Part shown: positions 11,292 through 22,231 of the stretch, piece by piece
Numbering within the stretch: position 1 is the first letter of the stretch
Layout of the letters: each line of letters begins with the position of its first letter
Origin: Dugong dugon
Taxonomy: Eukaryota > Chordata > Mammalia > Sirenia > Dugongidae
NCBI GenBank assembly: GCA_030035585.1
Contig: CM057482.1
Coordinates: 47,225,501-47,289,500 of the forward strand
DNA length: 64,000 nt
Direction: 5' to 3'
Position numbers and translations under genes: made by a program
The notes under the pieces: generated by a model
Databases searched by the model: none
What the model was told of the DNA's origin: nothing
Seen by the model: only the letters and a program-made list of their open reading frames with translations

Positions 11292-12732
11292 GGTGACTCA
11301 TGTGAGAGCGCGAACATTAAACCATGGTACAACGATGTTTGCCAAAGCCATTTTGATTTACAGTTTTTTTTCCCTCCAGCAACCACTCTTGGATACAGGT
11401 TTTTAACAACTCAGAGATGTTAATACAGATATGATTGTACTTAATTAACAAAATTATTTTCTAGCAGTGTGGGCAAAATAGTATTGTCACCAGTACTTGA
11501 AAAATACTGTTGAGACGAAATAACCACGTAATTAGAGACAATTGCCCCTCTTGCTTCTCTAGGCCCTAAGTCAATAACATGCAATTTCCTCTTTAATCCC
11601 AGGAAATACACATAATGTCATTTCCACTCTCTGTACCCACATCACAATATCCAACAGGTACGGAAAAGCCAACTACCAAACCCTTCCTCGGTAGTGGAAT
11701 AAATGAAAATGGAACCAGATAAAACAACACGAAAACTAAAGTCACAGAGTGGCTGACACTAGAGGAAAACAACTGCTTTTTTTAGTTCCCCTGTACATTT
11801 CATGCTACTCTTACAGAAGCTGGGGTTAAGGTCCCAGGTACAGTACTTACTGTTTAGTCATTAGAAAACCTTTACAGTATTTTTTGCAAGAGCTAGATTT
11901 CCATCTAATTATATTCTTCTCAGTCCAATATAAAATTTCCCACTGTTTTGCATTCTCTCGCCTCCTCAATTTAAAATCTTTCTATTTTTCTTTCTTCTTT
12001 TCCAGCTCTCAATCACATCACAATTTTTCCTTTGGAGAATATTTTCAGAGAAACATAAAACAGACAACCACTCCAGGAGAAAAAGAAAACCTTTTAGGGT
12101 CAGCTGGCTTTCTGCCACAGGAGACTTCCCACAGGTGATCTCAAGCTTGGGATGGCGCCCAGCCTCTCTGACCCTCTGTTTCCTCATCTAAAAACGAAGA
12201 GTTTGCCTCAGATCTTCTCTAAGGCATCTCTGGGCTCTAAGGTTCTGTGGTTATTTCATCAGAGAATTCAGGGAAAAATTTCCACGTGCAAAGGCAGTAG
12301 ATGTTAATTTTTTGAAACTAAGACCCTGAAATTCTCCCTTCAGAAAGCTGGACTTTGTTGGAAACTGGCTGAAAAGAAAATAGGAAAGTCAATAGTACAA
12401 AGATAAATCCATTATTTGAATGATAGAGTGAATCAAAGATCACGCTGCTCAAGGAAAGGAAACACAGCTAACTAACACATTCTGGGGACAGCCTCTTCCC
12501 TGTCGAGGTCGGCTTTAAAAACAGATAAGAACGTCAAATTAACACGTAGATTCTCAGACCCCGCCCATCTGCGCAGGGATCTCTCTCTCTCAGCTCTCAG
12601 CTTCTTGGCCTCAGTCCTTATTGTGAAAGAAGCAAAGGCACACAGCAGCACCGTTTTAGAATTTAAAGGAGTCAAGTCAGAAACAGCTATTCAGACAGGA
12701 ATTTAAAGAGGCAGAACAGCACAGAGGCGGAT
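11292..12732. other. Intron DNA just downstream of the ADAMTS exon
   Basis: AT-rich unique sequence. Positions 12160..12250 (ctctgtttcctcatct, then 'tctctaaggcatctc') look like an old MIR or L2-type fragment. I searched by eye for the complement of the next ADAMTS exon, which should open with the LGMNHD segment after the zinc motif, and did not find it. Confidence 0.5.
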
Positions 12733-12738
12733 ACTTAC
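12733..12738 (-). other. Splice donor of the ADAMTS exon
   Basis: On the minus strand the exon ends GGCCACAA and continues GTAAGT, the consensus mammalian 5' splice site. Splicing after the second base of a codon leaves AA to be completed by the next exon. This gives Asn if the next base is C or T, as expected from HELGHN. Confidence 0.93.
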
Positions 12739-12844
12739 TTGTGGCCCAGCTCATGAGCGATGGTAAAGGCCAAATTGAGACCATTGTCTTCGGCAAGCAC
12801 ACATTTCCTCTTAGCACTGCACACACCTCCTAAGTAAGCAATTC
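12739..12844 (-). CDS. ADAMTS17: ADAMTS17 internal exon (metalloprotease domain, zinc-site segment)
   Basis: This 106-nt exon encodes part of the catalytic domain of a secreted ADAMTS zinc metalloprotease. The minus-strand reading is 2 nt finishing a Gly codon, 34 full codons, then 2 nt of the next codon. The peptide begins [15 protein letters not shown], continues [10 protein letters not shown] and ends [15 protein letters not shown] is the first half of the HExxHxxGxxH/D motif: two zinc-binding His and the catalytic Glu. The third His lies in the next exon, so the intron splits the metal site. Two Cys should form family disulfides. From memory ADAMTS17 fits residue for residue, while ADAMTS19, the nearest paralogue, differs at several positions. 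The frame is open, both splice sites are consensus and I see no disabling change. ADAMTS17 acts in extracellular matrix, linked to fibrillin microfibrils. Flanking introns extend past both window ends. Confidence 0.92.
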
Positions 12845-12867
12845 CTGCAGTGGAGACACAAAACACA
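12845..12867 (-). other. Splice acceptor of the ADAMTS exon
   Basis: On the minus strand the sequence reads tgtgtctccactgcag immediately before the exon's first base at 12844: a short pyrimidine-rich tract and a CAG 3' splice site. Confidence 0.9.
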
Positions 12868-13136
12868 TCCGCTTCAGAACGCGGGAGGCCCTGCTCTCGC
12901 CGGCAAGTCCGCAGGGTCCACATCATGTTCGTCAAGCGAGGGTACAGTGGGACGAAGATGATCACAGGGCTGATTCTGTCACTCCTACCGCTCATATGGG
13001 ATTGTTTGTATGGGGTTTCATACTCATCTGATCATAATCACCACCACACACATCGACCGAACATTTAACATGTGTAGGCACTGTGCTGAGTAGGGTGATA
13101 CATATGAACTAATTTAAGCCTGGTTACCCATGATGG

Positions 13137-13510
13137 CCACCATCTGTCAGTTTGCTGTACTGTGGTGGCTGACATGTTGCTATGATGCTGGAAGTTATGC
13201 CACAGATACTTCAAACACCAACACGGTCACCAGTTGTGGATAGGTTTCAGCGGAGCTTCCAGACTAAGACACACTAGGAAGAAAGGCCTGGCGATCTACT
13301 TTTGAAAATCAGCCAATGAAAATCTTATGGAGCACAATAGATATACTGCTGGAAGATGCCCCCTAGGTTGGAAGGCGCTCTAAGTACCCAGTGGCTGCAA
13401 CGATCGAGCATACCAACAATCATGAGGATGACGCAGGACCAAGCAACATTTCCTTCTGTCGTACATGAGGTCACCATGAGTCAGAACTGACTTGACAGCA
13501 GCTGTCTATC
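13137..13510 (+). mobile_element. RTE-derived SINE without tRNA head, exact target duplication
   Basis: It begins ccaccatctgtcagtttgct and continues through 'atgttgctatgatgctgg', 'ggtttcagcggagcttcc', 'ggcctggcgatctactt', 'gtggctgcaacgatcgag' and 'gagtcagaactgacttgac'. This is the terminal part of an RTE-type LINE, with no room for an ORF. An exact 12-bp direct repeat (tacccatgatgg) flanks it at 13125..13136 and 13511..13522, showing one complete insertion event. It sits about 290 bp from the exon, in the upstream intron. Confidence 0.93.
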
Positions 13511-13522
13511 TACCCATGATGG

Positions 13523-13620
13523 AGGTAACAGGTTTAGAGAGGAAAAGTAACTTCCCCAAGGTCACCCAGCTGGGCAGCCTAGTGTTGGGATCCTTAACCA
13601 GATCTGTCTAGCTTCAAGAT
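13523..13620 (-). mobile_element. MIR SINE fragment, antisense
   Basis: The run 'gtttagagaggaaaagtaac' followed by 'ccaaggtcacccagctggg' is the conserved core of the mammal-wide MIR SINE in reverse orientation. It is ancient and shared across mammals. Confidence 0.8.
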
Positions 13621-14302
13621 CCAGGCTGGGACTAGGGGGAGGCAAGCAAGGCACACTGTGTGCAAAATTCAGGGAGTCACCCACTCTCAGGTGCCAACCT
13701 TGGCCTTGCATGACGCTGAGTGTGCGCGTCCTTACATGTTGGCCACGGGGCCCCTCGCTTGCCTCACCCTAGTTTGGATTTGGGTGGGCTCACCAAGCAG
13801 GCCGCACACGTCTAGGCAGAAGGTTCAGAAACATGTTCCAGGCGCCCTTGAGAGAGTGAGACCAGGGCTCAGGAGGAGTACAGAGAATGCTGGAAGAGAG
13901 AACAAGGATGAGCCCCACAGGCCAACAGGCTCATTTCCTGAGATGGAAAAGTTGGGCCAGCCTATAGCAAGAGGGGCACAGCATCCAGGGAGGGGTGTGA
14001 ACAAGCGCTGAGCCCAAAGGAGGAGGGCTGCTGGGTGGGTGAGTCGGGGGCCAGCCTCTGGAGGACAGAAGTGGTTGTCCAGGGGAGAAGGGCAATTCTG
14101 GGCAAAAGAATGTGTGTAAACAACACGGGGTCTGAAGTGCCAGGAGATCCAAGGGGTGGGGAGCAGTCAGCTGTGGAAGGCTGGGAGGGGAGCCGCACTC
14201 TGGCCACGTTGTTCAAGGCTTATGCGTCAGGGGGTCCACACTGCCCAAAGCATCTATCCACGTGTCCTCTCAGCTTCCACTGCCCCTGCAGCCACATCCC
14301 AC
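13621..14302. other. Intron DNA, nothing recognised
   Basis: GC-rich unique sequence. Several overlapping open frames are present, but none shows a recognisable domain. Confidence 0.45.
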
Positions 14303-14600
14303 GTTATGATTGAACGGTCCTCACCCCTGACACCTGGGAACATCAGCTTGTTTGGAAATAGGATCTTTAAAGATGGAGTAGGGTGGGTTGTAAACCCAAC
14401 CGAATGGTGTCTTATAAAAGAGAACAAACACAGAGTGAGGCAGAAAGCACTCATGTGATGACGGAAGCAGACACAGCTACACGCCAAGGAATGCCAAGAG
14501 ACACCCGGGGCCACGGAAGCTGGGAGAGACGGCAAAGACAGCATGGCCCTGCCGACACTCTGAATTCAGACTTCTGGTCTGTTCATTAAAGCCGCCCACT
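14303..14600 (+). mobile_element. MaLR (MLT1-like) LTR fragment
   Basis: The segment contains LTR landmarks in order: 'gtttggaaataggatcttta', 'gtagggtgggttgtaaaccc', 'ggtgtcttataaaagag', 'catggccctgccgacac' and 'cagacttctgg'. These match the MLT1-type LTRs of mammalian MaLR retroelements. The ends are eroded and no internal region is attached. Confidence 0.75.
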
Positions 14601-15670
14601 TTAGGAGACTGAGCCACCCGTGAGCCCAGGCACCCCCAGGGTTTACCTTGATCCAGCCTCTGGGCAGCCCCCGAGTGCTGGAGATGGCTGCCAGGGAGTC
14701 GCGTTCCCCCAGGGCCACAGCCTGCACTTGTGTGAGGACTGGGACCCTCCCTCCCCCTCGCATGACTGGGGTCTCACCTCTGAGAGAGGCCCCCACAGAG
14801 CCGTGAATGAGCAGGTGGGCTCACTTATCACCATGAGAGGTTCTGAGGTCAGACTTGTGGTGAGCAGGGGGCAGTGGGGGTCCCACTGGCACTGTGATGA
14901 GGCATGTGCTATCCCCTGGAGGCTGTCCCAGGCATGGGACACATGGGGAAGGGGTGTCTTTTGCCCCACCTAAATGCACTGTCTCCTGCTGAGCTGCCCA
15001 CTACCCCTTTGGAGGGCTCCTTTCACAAGTCTACACAAGATCTTGTAGGCACTGGGGTCAAGGAGGCAAAGAACTGACAGAGTGCAGAGGAAAAGAGGGA
15101 CAGAGGAAATCATTTAACTAAAGATCAACCCACCTCCCTGCTCCCAAAGAGCTAAAACAATGTCTTCTTTGTTTACATCAAATTCAGACTGCTATGGAAA
15201 TTTGTCAACTACAGGACATGCCTTCCTTTCTGGTCCCCTCCATGAGCTGCAGGATGGAGCTCACACGGGCTTGCTGCTTGGGCCAGTCAGCTCACTGGGG
15301 AGACCCGCTCTGGGGCTGGGTGCCGGGGGTTCGGCTCAGCTTGGTGCCCTGAGCCAGCATGACAGTATGTGTCTGTTTTTATTTGGAGACATGCAAAGTG
15401 CTTGGCCAAGGCTAAAGGGTTTTTTTTTTAAAGAAAAAAATTAAATGTTTTTGGTCTCAAAATGCTTTTTTGCATGTGGACATCATAACCCAGCAATGCA
15501 GACTATTGGAAGGAGAAAAACGATAAGAAGAAAGGATGTGATCTGGCTTTTCAGTGCTTTCAAGGTCATTAATCTGGTTTTGTTTAAAAATGTTTTGTGG
15601 GTTGCTGTTAAAAGTCCACCAGTGACTAGGTGGAATGCTCCTACATAGCCTTGATGGTATGCACATCCAG
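14601..15670. other. Intron DNA, nothing recognised
   Basis: About 1.1 kb of unique sequence, including a T run followed by an A run near 15420..15440. No gene or named repeat was found. Confidence 0.45.
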
Positions 15671-15873
15671 TACACACACACACACTCCTACACACACACC
15701 CATACACTGTCATGCACACATATACTCTCACACTCACACTCAAAACTCTCACACACACTCACACATACTTGCACAGACACACCCATACACATTCACACAA
15801 GCACACACAGCACTCTCTCACACAATGCATACAGGTGCACATACACACATCACACTTGCATACACACACACCC
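15671..15873. repeat. CA-rich simple repeat tract
   Basis: Interrupted (CA)n with CTCA and CATA variants over about 200 bp. It gives artefactual His/Thr-rich open frames. It is likely polymorphic and can adopt Z-DNA-like structure. Confidence 0.95.
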
Positions 15874-17014
15874 AGCAGTGTCCTCCCACCCAGGCTGTAG
15901 CCTCTCGGGGTCAAGGAATCAGAAACAGTCAATCGTGCACACCCCTAGAGGAGTTGCCTGGTGAGGGCAAAGGGAGACGGACCACAGCCAGATGCGCTGA
16001 GCTTGCTGTCCCCAGGCGCTGTGGGCTCACTGCTGACCCAGCAGACCTCCCCTGGCCTTAGCCACAGTCAGCACAGACCCGGGCAGCCCCGAGTTTCCCC
16101 TCTAATGAGGGAACGTGCAACGCTAGGGGAACAGCACAGCAAAGAGCCAGTAGTAATTGCGTTTTAATTTTTCCAAGGTGCACAGGACTTCTTTATTTTT
16201 ACCAGAAAACAAAGGGTCAGTTTATTTACAAGACATTCTGTCCACAAAGGCAGATTAAGGTCTAGCTGCTTTTAATGATTTATTCCAATCCTGAACAGCC
16301 CGGTCATAAAACCAAGCAAGGGAAAACGCATAAAAGAAAACGGCCCCAATGGTTGAGCATGGGAGCTGTGTGCGTTTATGAGCGACAGCGTGGAAATGCT
16401 TAGAACGCACAAAACAAAGTCTGGAGAGAATGCCAGGTTGTAAAAATAAAGCTGCAGGGAGTAAGTAGTAATTAAACCATCCGGCTTCTGAGGGAAACAA
16501 AGCCGGCCACTCTTCCGTGTTGCCCGTGAAGAAAGGGTGGTCTGAAGAGGAGGGTGACCTGGAGCCGGGGAGATTCCCGGTCACCTCAGACTGCAGAAGG
16601 CACCAACCTGGAAAAACTCACCAAATCTCACACTGGTTCTTGTCAGGAGAAACAAGTTTTCTATAAATAGATTTTTTTTTTTTAATTAAAAAGTGAAGTT
16701 TTAAACACGTGTTCTGAGGCCGAGAAACCAGAAGGACTTTCTTATGTCAACTGGAGTCCCCTTACATACAGAGTGAGGGGTTCTCAGTCCTCAGAGTGGT
16801 ACTGTTGGTGGTTTTCACCCTTCCATGATTTGAAATTCTCCACAAAATAAATCAGAGTAAAATTCATTTAAAAAAAAATTATAAACATGAATTCCACATG
16901 TTTGCAGAGCTCTCTGGAACGAACGGGAAGCAGAAAGGCCACTGGCATTGACTGGGGCCCTTCCCGGGGCAGGCGCTGCTTTAAACGGCTGGCTCTTTCT
17001 TACTCTGCAAGTAG
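15874..17014. other. Intron DNA with one long minus-strand frame
   Basis: Mostly unique. On the minus strand an open frame of 109 codons (16255..16584) is followed within about 65 nt by two AATAAA hexamers (complements near 16193 and 16220). I do not recognise the protein and see no splice evidence, so no gene is called. Confidence 0.4.
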
Positions 17015-17413
17015 TACTGCCAGTTTGTCCCACTGTGGTGGCTTGTGTGTTGCTGTGAGGCTGGGAGCTATGCCACCGGTATTTCAAATACCAGCAGGGT
17101 CACCCATGCTGGACAGGTTTCAGTGACACTTCCAGACTAAGACAGAATAGGAAGAAAGGCCCGGTGATCTACTTCTGAAAATTAGCCAGCGAAAACCCTA
17201 CGAAAGAGAATATTGTCCCATACCGTGCTGGAAGATGAGCCCTCTAGGTTGGAAGGCACTCAGAATACACAGTGTCCACAGTGATGGATTCCAGCATACC
17301 AATGACTGTGAAGCTGGAGCAGGACCGGGCACTGTTTTGTTCTGTTGTGTATGAAGTCACTATGAGTCAGAGCCAACTCAACAGCAACTAACAACAACAA
17401 CAACAACAACAAC
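17015..17413 (+). mobile_element. RTE-derived SINE with (AAC)n tail
   Basis: Same family as 13137..13510: 'actgccagtttgtcccactg', 'tgtgttgctgtgaggctgg', 'gatctacttctgaaaatt', 'gctggaagatgagccctc', 'tatgagtcagagccaactc'. It ends in a clean (AAC)n tail at about 17388..17413, the typical RTE-type 3' terminus. No tRNA head is present. Confidence 0.92.
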
Positions 17414-17520
17414 ATTGGCCCCATTTTACAGACAAGAAAACGGAGGCTCAGAGACCAGTTCCATGGCTAATCAGTGCCCAGCCAAGGATACAAATGCAGG
17501 GCACTCTGCCTCAGAACACC
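17414..17520 (-). mobile_element. MIR SINE fragment, antisense
   Basis: It contains 'ccccattttacagacaag' then 'acggaggctcagagacc', the MIR core region in reverse orientation. The RTE-derived SINE inserted next to or within it. Confidence 0.8.
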
Positions 17521-18060
17521 CACATTCCTCCAGGCAAACCCTGGGCCACCCTCACCAAAGCTTTGGTAACAAACAACAGTGAATACCGTGGGAGGATTCA
17601 GAAGACTTTCATAAACTTTACTGTGTGCTTATGTGGGGATATGGGCGGGGCAGAGTGAAGGTTTCAGTGTTTAAGTCCAAATGTGTTTAAACCTAAAGAT
17701 AAAAGACTAGAGGGATACACACAACAATATTAACAGTGGTTACTCCTCTAGGACCTGGTAAAGGAATTATGGATCTTTTAAATTTTCTTCTTTTTATTCT
17801 TGTTTGGTTTAAGCCTAATACAATTAATATTTGATTTGCAAATTCAAGTTATTTATTCTATTTCATTTATCCAAGGTGATATACAGCAGAGGCAGAGGTG
17901 GAAGACCAAAAACAAAACGCCCTCTGAGTTTTGACTCGGAGGCAGCAGGTGACACAGGGACACCCCAGGAGCACACGTGAACACGTACTTGAGCGCGTGT
18001 CATATCCTAAATGGCAACTGGGCCTGCCTCTGCCACACTCCTGGCACAGGATAGGGACAT
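17521..18060. other. Intron DNA, nothing recognised
   Basis: Unique AT-leaning sequence with no named feature. Confidence 0.45.
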
Positions 18061-18737
18061 GTCTGAGTCCCCCAGGGCTGCTGTACACAGTACCACAATG
18101 TGGCTGGCTTATAATAACAAACACACAGTTCCGGAGACTTGTTACTGTCGTCAGTTGCTGTCAAGTTGGCTCCCAACTCATGGCAACCTTATGTACAACA
18201 GGACAAAACGCTGCCTGGTCCTGTGCCATCTTCATGATCACTGGTATGTTTGAGCCCATTGTTGTGGCCAGTGTGTCAATCCAGCTCACTGAGGGTTTCC
18301 CTCATTTTCACTGATCCTCTGCTTTATCAAACACAATGTCCTTTTCTAGTGATTGGTCTTTCCTGATGACGTATCTAAAGTAAGTGAGCCAAAGTCTCAC
18401 CATCCTCACTTCTAAGAGACTAGGCGTCCAGATTCAGGGTGTCAGCAGGGCCATGCTCCCTTCAAAGGCTCTAAGGGAAGGTCATTCCTTGTCTCTTCCA
18501 GTTCAGGTAGCCCCGGGCTTTCCTTGGCTTGTAGATGCATTGTTACACAGCCATCTTTCCTCTGTCTGTCTGTCTTCTCCTCTTCTATAAGGACACCACT
18601 CCGATGGGATTGGGACCACCCCACTAACCCACCCCACCCTGACAGCACACTCAAAGAGCCTATTTTCAAACAGCGTCACATTCATACGGGTTAGGGCTTC
18701 AACATGTCTTTCTGGGAAACACAATTCAATCCATTAA
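18061..18737 (-). mobile_element. MaLR (MLT1-like) LTR, antisense, split by an RTE fragment
   Basis: The left part (18061..18139) matches the reverse complement of an LTR 3' end ('cagggctgctgtacacagta'). The right part (18416..18737) continues it: 'agggccatgctcccttcaa', 'ctataaggacaccactcc', and the LTR start complement 'aacacaattcaatccatta'. The two halves rejoin exactly when the inserted segment and one copy of gagact are removed. Confidence 0.85.
18140..18415 (-). mobile_element. RTE LINE 3' fragment, antisense
   Basis: It contains 'gtcagttgctgtcaagttgg', 'gcctggtcctgtgccatc' and 'gtgtcaatccagctcactg', the reverse complement of the RTE 3' region. It is flanked by gagact at 18134..18139 and 18416..18421, a 6-bp target duplication within the host LTR. 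Confidence 0.85.
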
Positions 18738-19698
18738 AAGGGGCAAAACACACGTTTAAAAATCTGAAATGCTGACAGCAGAAATGGTTTTCCGGATGCT
18801 GGAAGAGTATAAATCATTCAGAGAGGCGGGTCATGTCCAGCAGAGCTGCCGAGCCTGTCCTTCCCGACCATGTCTACTCGATACACACACTTCGTCTTTT
18901 CCTTTCTTTTTTTTTTTTTTTGGTAGGAGAATACTGTTGTGGAGAAAATCTGGTAAGAAGCTTTAATTATTTTCTTTTCCTGTAGAAAACTGCATGGTAT
19001 AAGCATGTAATTCTTAAACTCAGAGTTGACCATATGACCCTCTCTAGGTTTAAAGAGTAAACAACACATAGCTGTTTATCCAAAAAACGTCCCATGTAAA
19101 CAATTTGCAGCTGTTGGCCTTGCTGCCAATTAGTCAGATCGTCACTGGCTCTGCCTTGGAGGGAGATGGTCAAGTTTCTCCCACCAACTGAGCCAGGTAT
19201 CTGTACTGTTGCAATTATCACTGGGACATGATACTGTTAATTACGAGCTAGCAACCCACGCCTCTTCACTGCGCAGTCACAGCTGCTGAGATTGAGTCAC
19301 GTTCCGTCTCACGGACAAGCCCTTGTGCTCTTTTAAACCTCACCAAGTGGTTGGAGGTGTAATTTGAATTTGTGAACAGCATTTAAGAGCAAATGTCTTA
19401 GCATTTAGGATGTGACAAATGAAAAATAGCTATTCTAAAAAATCATGGCCTATTATCTGGCAAAATGGAGTCCTTTTAAGTTGTAACAATCTCAGTTTTC
19501 ATTTAAGTGTTGCCTGGATTTCCTAACCGTGCTGTCTAAATTATTTGGCTAACTCAGGTCCCTTCTCTGGAATTTTGCTTCTGTGTTCTCTCCCAGATCA
19601 GGGGACCACAGGGCCACCATCTCCACCATGAGTCACTGACCGCAACGGGCTCTGCACCAAGTGGTCAGAGCCCCATGAATGCTGAAGGATAGGCATAC
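18738..19698. other. Intron DNA with a T-rich run
   Basis: A pyrimidine run lies near 18900..18921. The stretch 18960..19560 shows no repeat I can name and could be conserved intron sequence. No gene was found. Confidence 0.4.
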
Positions 19699-19973
19699 TG
19701 TTAGCTGCCATCAAATAGGCCCCTGACTCGGGGATGCCATTTACATGGGAACAAAACATGACCTGGTCCTGCACCATCCCCATGATCAGTTGTGGATTGG
19801 ACCGTTGTGGTCCATAGGATTTTCACTGGCTGATTTTCGGAAGTCGATCACCAGGTCTTTCTTTCTAGCCCATCTTAGTCTGAAAGCTCCACTGAAATCT
19901 GTTCAGTATCATAGCAACACACAAGTTTCCTGCATGGGAGGGGAGAATGCCACCACTGAACCACCACTGCCCC
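19699..19973 (-). mobile_element. tRNA-Gly-headed, RTE-bodied SINE, antisense, decayed head
   Basis: It has 'gttagctgccatcaaatagg', 'cagttgtggattggaccg', 'tgattttcggaagtcgatc' and 'gttcagtatcatagcaac'. The tRNA-like part is partly deleted, leaving 'ccaccactgaaccaccactg' at the end. Same family as 7943..8242. Confidence 0.83.
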
Positions 19974-21844
19974 TGACGGACAGGTGTAGCTGCTAACAAA
20001 TCAGAACAGAAAGTTACTGGTAAGGCTCTGGGATGCTAGCAGAAGAAGGGGCCAGAGTAGCATGGTCCCACTGCTGAGACTGGGAGCTCTGCATTCCAGA
20101 CCTGGCCCTAGGTGTGGCTTCCTACCCAGCTTAGCCCCACCCACACTTCCCGGGGTATGGCTGGCTAACCTCCTCCAGACCCAACTTTGTCTTCACAATT
20201 CCACCATTAGTAAATATTCCAGTTTCCTTGCTTCCTTCCTTCCATAGGGTCAATCACCAGTAGAAGAGAGATGAATTAGCCAGGGTCTTTATCTCTGTGC
20301 CATGGACATAGGTTGCGGTGATCACCTCAGAGATGGGTGCTAGTCCCCTGCCTTAACCACAAGCATTGCAGACGCTGCCACTGCAGTTCAGATATGTTCA
20401 TGCCAATGTCTTCACCAATCCAGATAACCCCTGCCACAGGAGGATGGCTGCGGTGGGGGCTTCATCTTCAAGCAAACAATGAATGTGTTGACCTCTTTCC
20501 TAAAGGAAGTTTCCAGTGTCCCCCTCTGCATTACAGGTTTCTGCTAACTAGAAGCCCTCCCGGCAGCTGCAGCTAGTTAGCCAGTCTGTGAGCTCAGATG
20601 TCACTTGAGCTGCTCTATGATAGTGTGTTCTTGGTTACAGGTCACAGTCATGAAGACCACATGTGCTGGAGTATTAATAAGAACCACAGCTTAGAACAAA
20701 AATACCCTCCGGAAGACCAGCCTGGCCAATGGCTCTGGTTTCCCAGTGGACCTCTGCACGGGACCCAAGCATCCCTGGCCAGGGCAGGGGCTCCAACAAC
20801 ATTAACATTTTGATGAGTGATGTGCAAACAAAGGAATAAGAGTAAATTCCCCTTGGGATTTACAAACTGGAAGAAAGAGTTTAGCCTAGTACTTGCTGCA
20901 TTCTGTAGAAAACACAACATGCTGGGAGGGGAGGAGGGAAGAGAAGCAAACAACTGTTGATACTGAACAGACACAACCAACCGGAGTCAAATGCACAACA
21001 CACCGTGCAGATCCCCTTCCAGCAGTATGGCACTGGCGTAGTGCGGACCGCCCCATGGTATGCCCCTCCTGGGAGATCCCCACAGAGGCTCAGGGGACCC
21101 CTGGAGCGGGTACTGATTCCCAACAGAAATGGCCCACCCAGTTCAACTCAGGACACAAGAGGAGAGAGGTCTGTCCAGAGGCTCTTGACAGTCTCTTATT
21201 TTGGCAAATGTTTCGTTGACTGCTTCCTGAATGCCTGGATACAGGGGCATGGTGCCAGGCATGGGGTTCTAAGTTGCACAAGAGCAATGTGGGACTCAGG
21301 GGAACAGGCTTGGGAGCTTCATCCCAGCAAGAAGACAAGCAGGCAGGAAAAAGGTTAGCATGCTGTTCTACATCCAGCCCCAGAGACCAAAGGGTAGTCT
21401 CTGGGGTCTCTAAAAGGCTGCTCCCAGGGATTGGGGTACAGACCCAGTGTCTTGGGAAAGCAGACACAGGGACACTGGAGGTGAAGCTCCACACTGAACC
21501 CTCTGCTCCCTCACTACACCTGCCACCTACTATGGTTCCACCCTCTGGATCCCCGGTCACAGCAAAGGGCCTCCTTCATTGAGCATGCCCTCCATCTCCC
21601 TTTGTCCAATCAGCACACGTTCCTGAATATCCCAGGAGCCAGGCCTGCCCTGCCTTCGATAGCTCCCCATGCCTGTGGGCAGTGTTCACATTTGTGAATG
21701 CTGCAGGGCATTTAACAAGCCTTTGAGGTCACGCACTCCCTGGGCATCAAAGAGGGATGCAGACCTGTCTTCCAGCATTTACCATTCAGTAAACATGACC
21801 AGCCTGATACGTCACCTTGATGTGTGGACCTCGGAGTACTGCAA
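19974..21844. other. Intron DNA, nothing recognised
   Basis: About 1.9 kb. Many short frames on both strands show no domain, and no element family was recognised. Confidence 0.45.
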
Positions 21845-22010
21845 CCTCATCTGTGGGTGTCTGTTTCTGTGTGTGCACCCATGAGTGTGTATGTGTGGTA
21901 CTGTACACCTGTGAGTGTGTATGGTTCTGTGCACTCGTGAGTATGTATGTGTGCGTGGTCCTATGCATACATGAGTATGTATGTATGTGTGTGGTCCTGT
22001 GCAGACAGGA
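21845..22010. repeat. TG-rich degenerate minisatellite
   Basis: About four degenerate copies of a roughly 26 to 36-bp unit, each with gtgagtgtgtatg or atgagtatgtatg followed by a 'ggtcctgtgca'-like segment. It explains the Cys/Val-rich open frame on the plus strand. Confidence 0.85.
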
Positions 22011-22179
22011 ACGTCTTCCTGCAAGCTGGAGGTATGAAGTTGATGTCCACACTCCTATAGCAATGGGCCCTAATGACTTTGAAAGCTTTAACACATTCAC
22101 TTTCTCTTGCACAATCATTTACATTGCTTCATATATATTTTGGTTAATAGTTTTAAAATGAACCTTGCTAGTTCTGCCC

Positions 22180-22231
22180 AAAAAGTTGTAAGACCCCTCT
22201 GTCCTAAAAAGTTGTAAGACCCCTCTGTCCT
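22180..22231. repeat. Perfect 26-bp tandem duplication
   Basis: Two identical 26-bp units at 22180..22205 and 22206..22231, each starting aaaaagttgtaagacc. It looks like a recent local duplication rather than a transposon. Confidence 0.95.

Noticed and set aside
15671..15873. A CRISPR-like array or a His-rich protein
   Set aside because: It is an interrupted CA microsatellite with no fixed repeat-spacer structure. The His/Thr-rich frames are a by-product.
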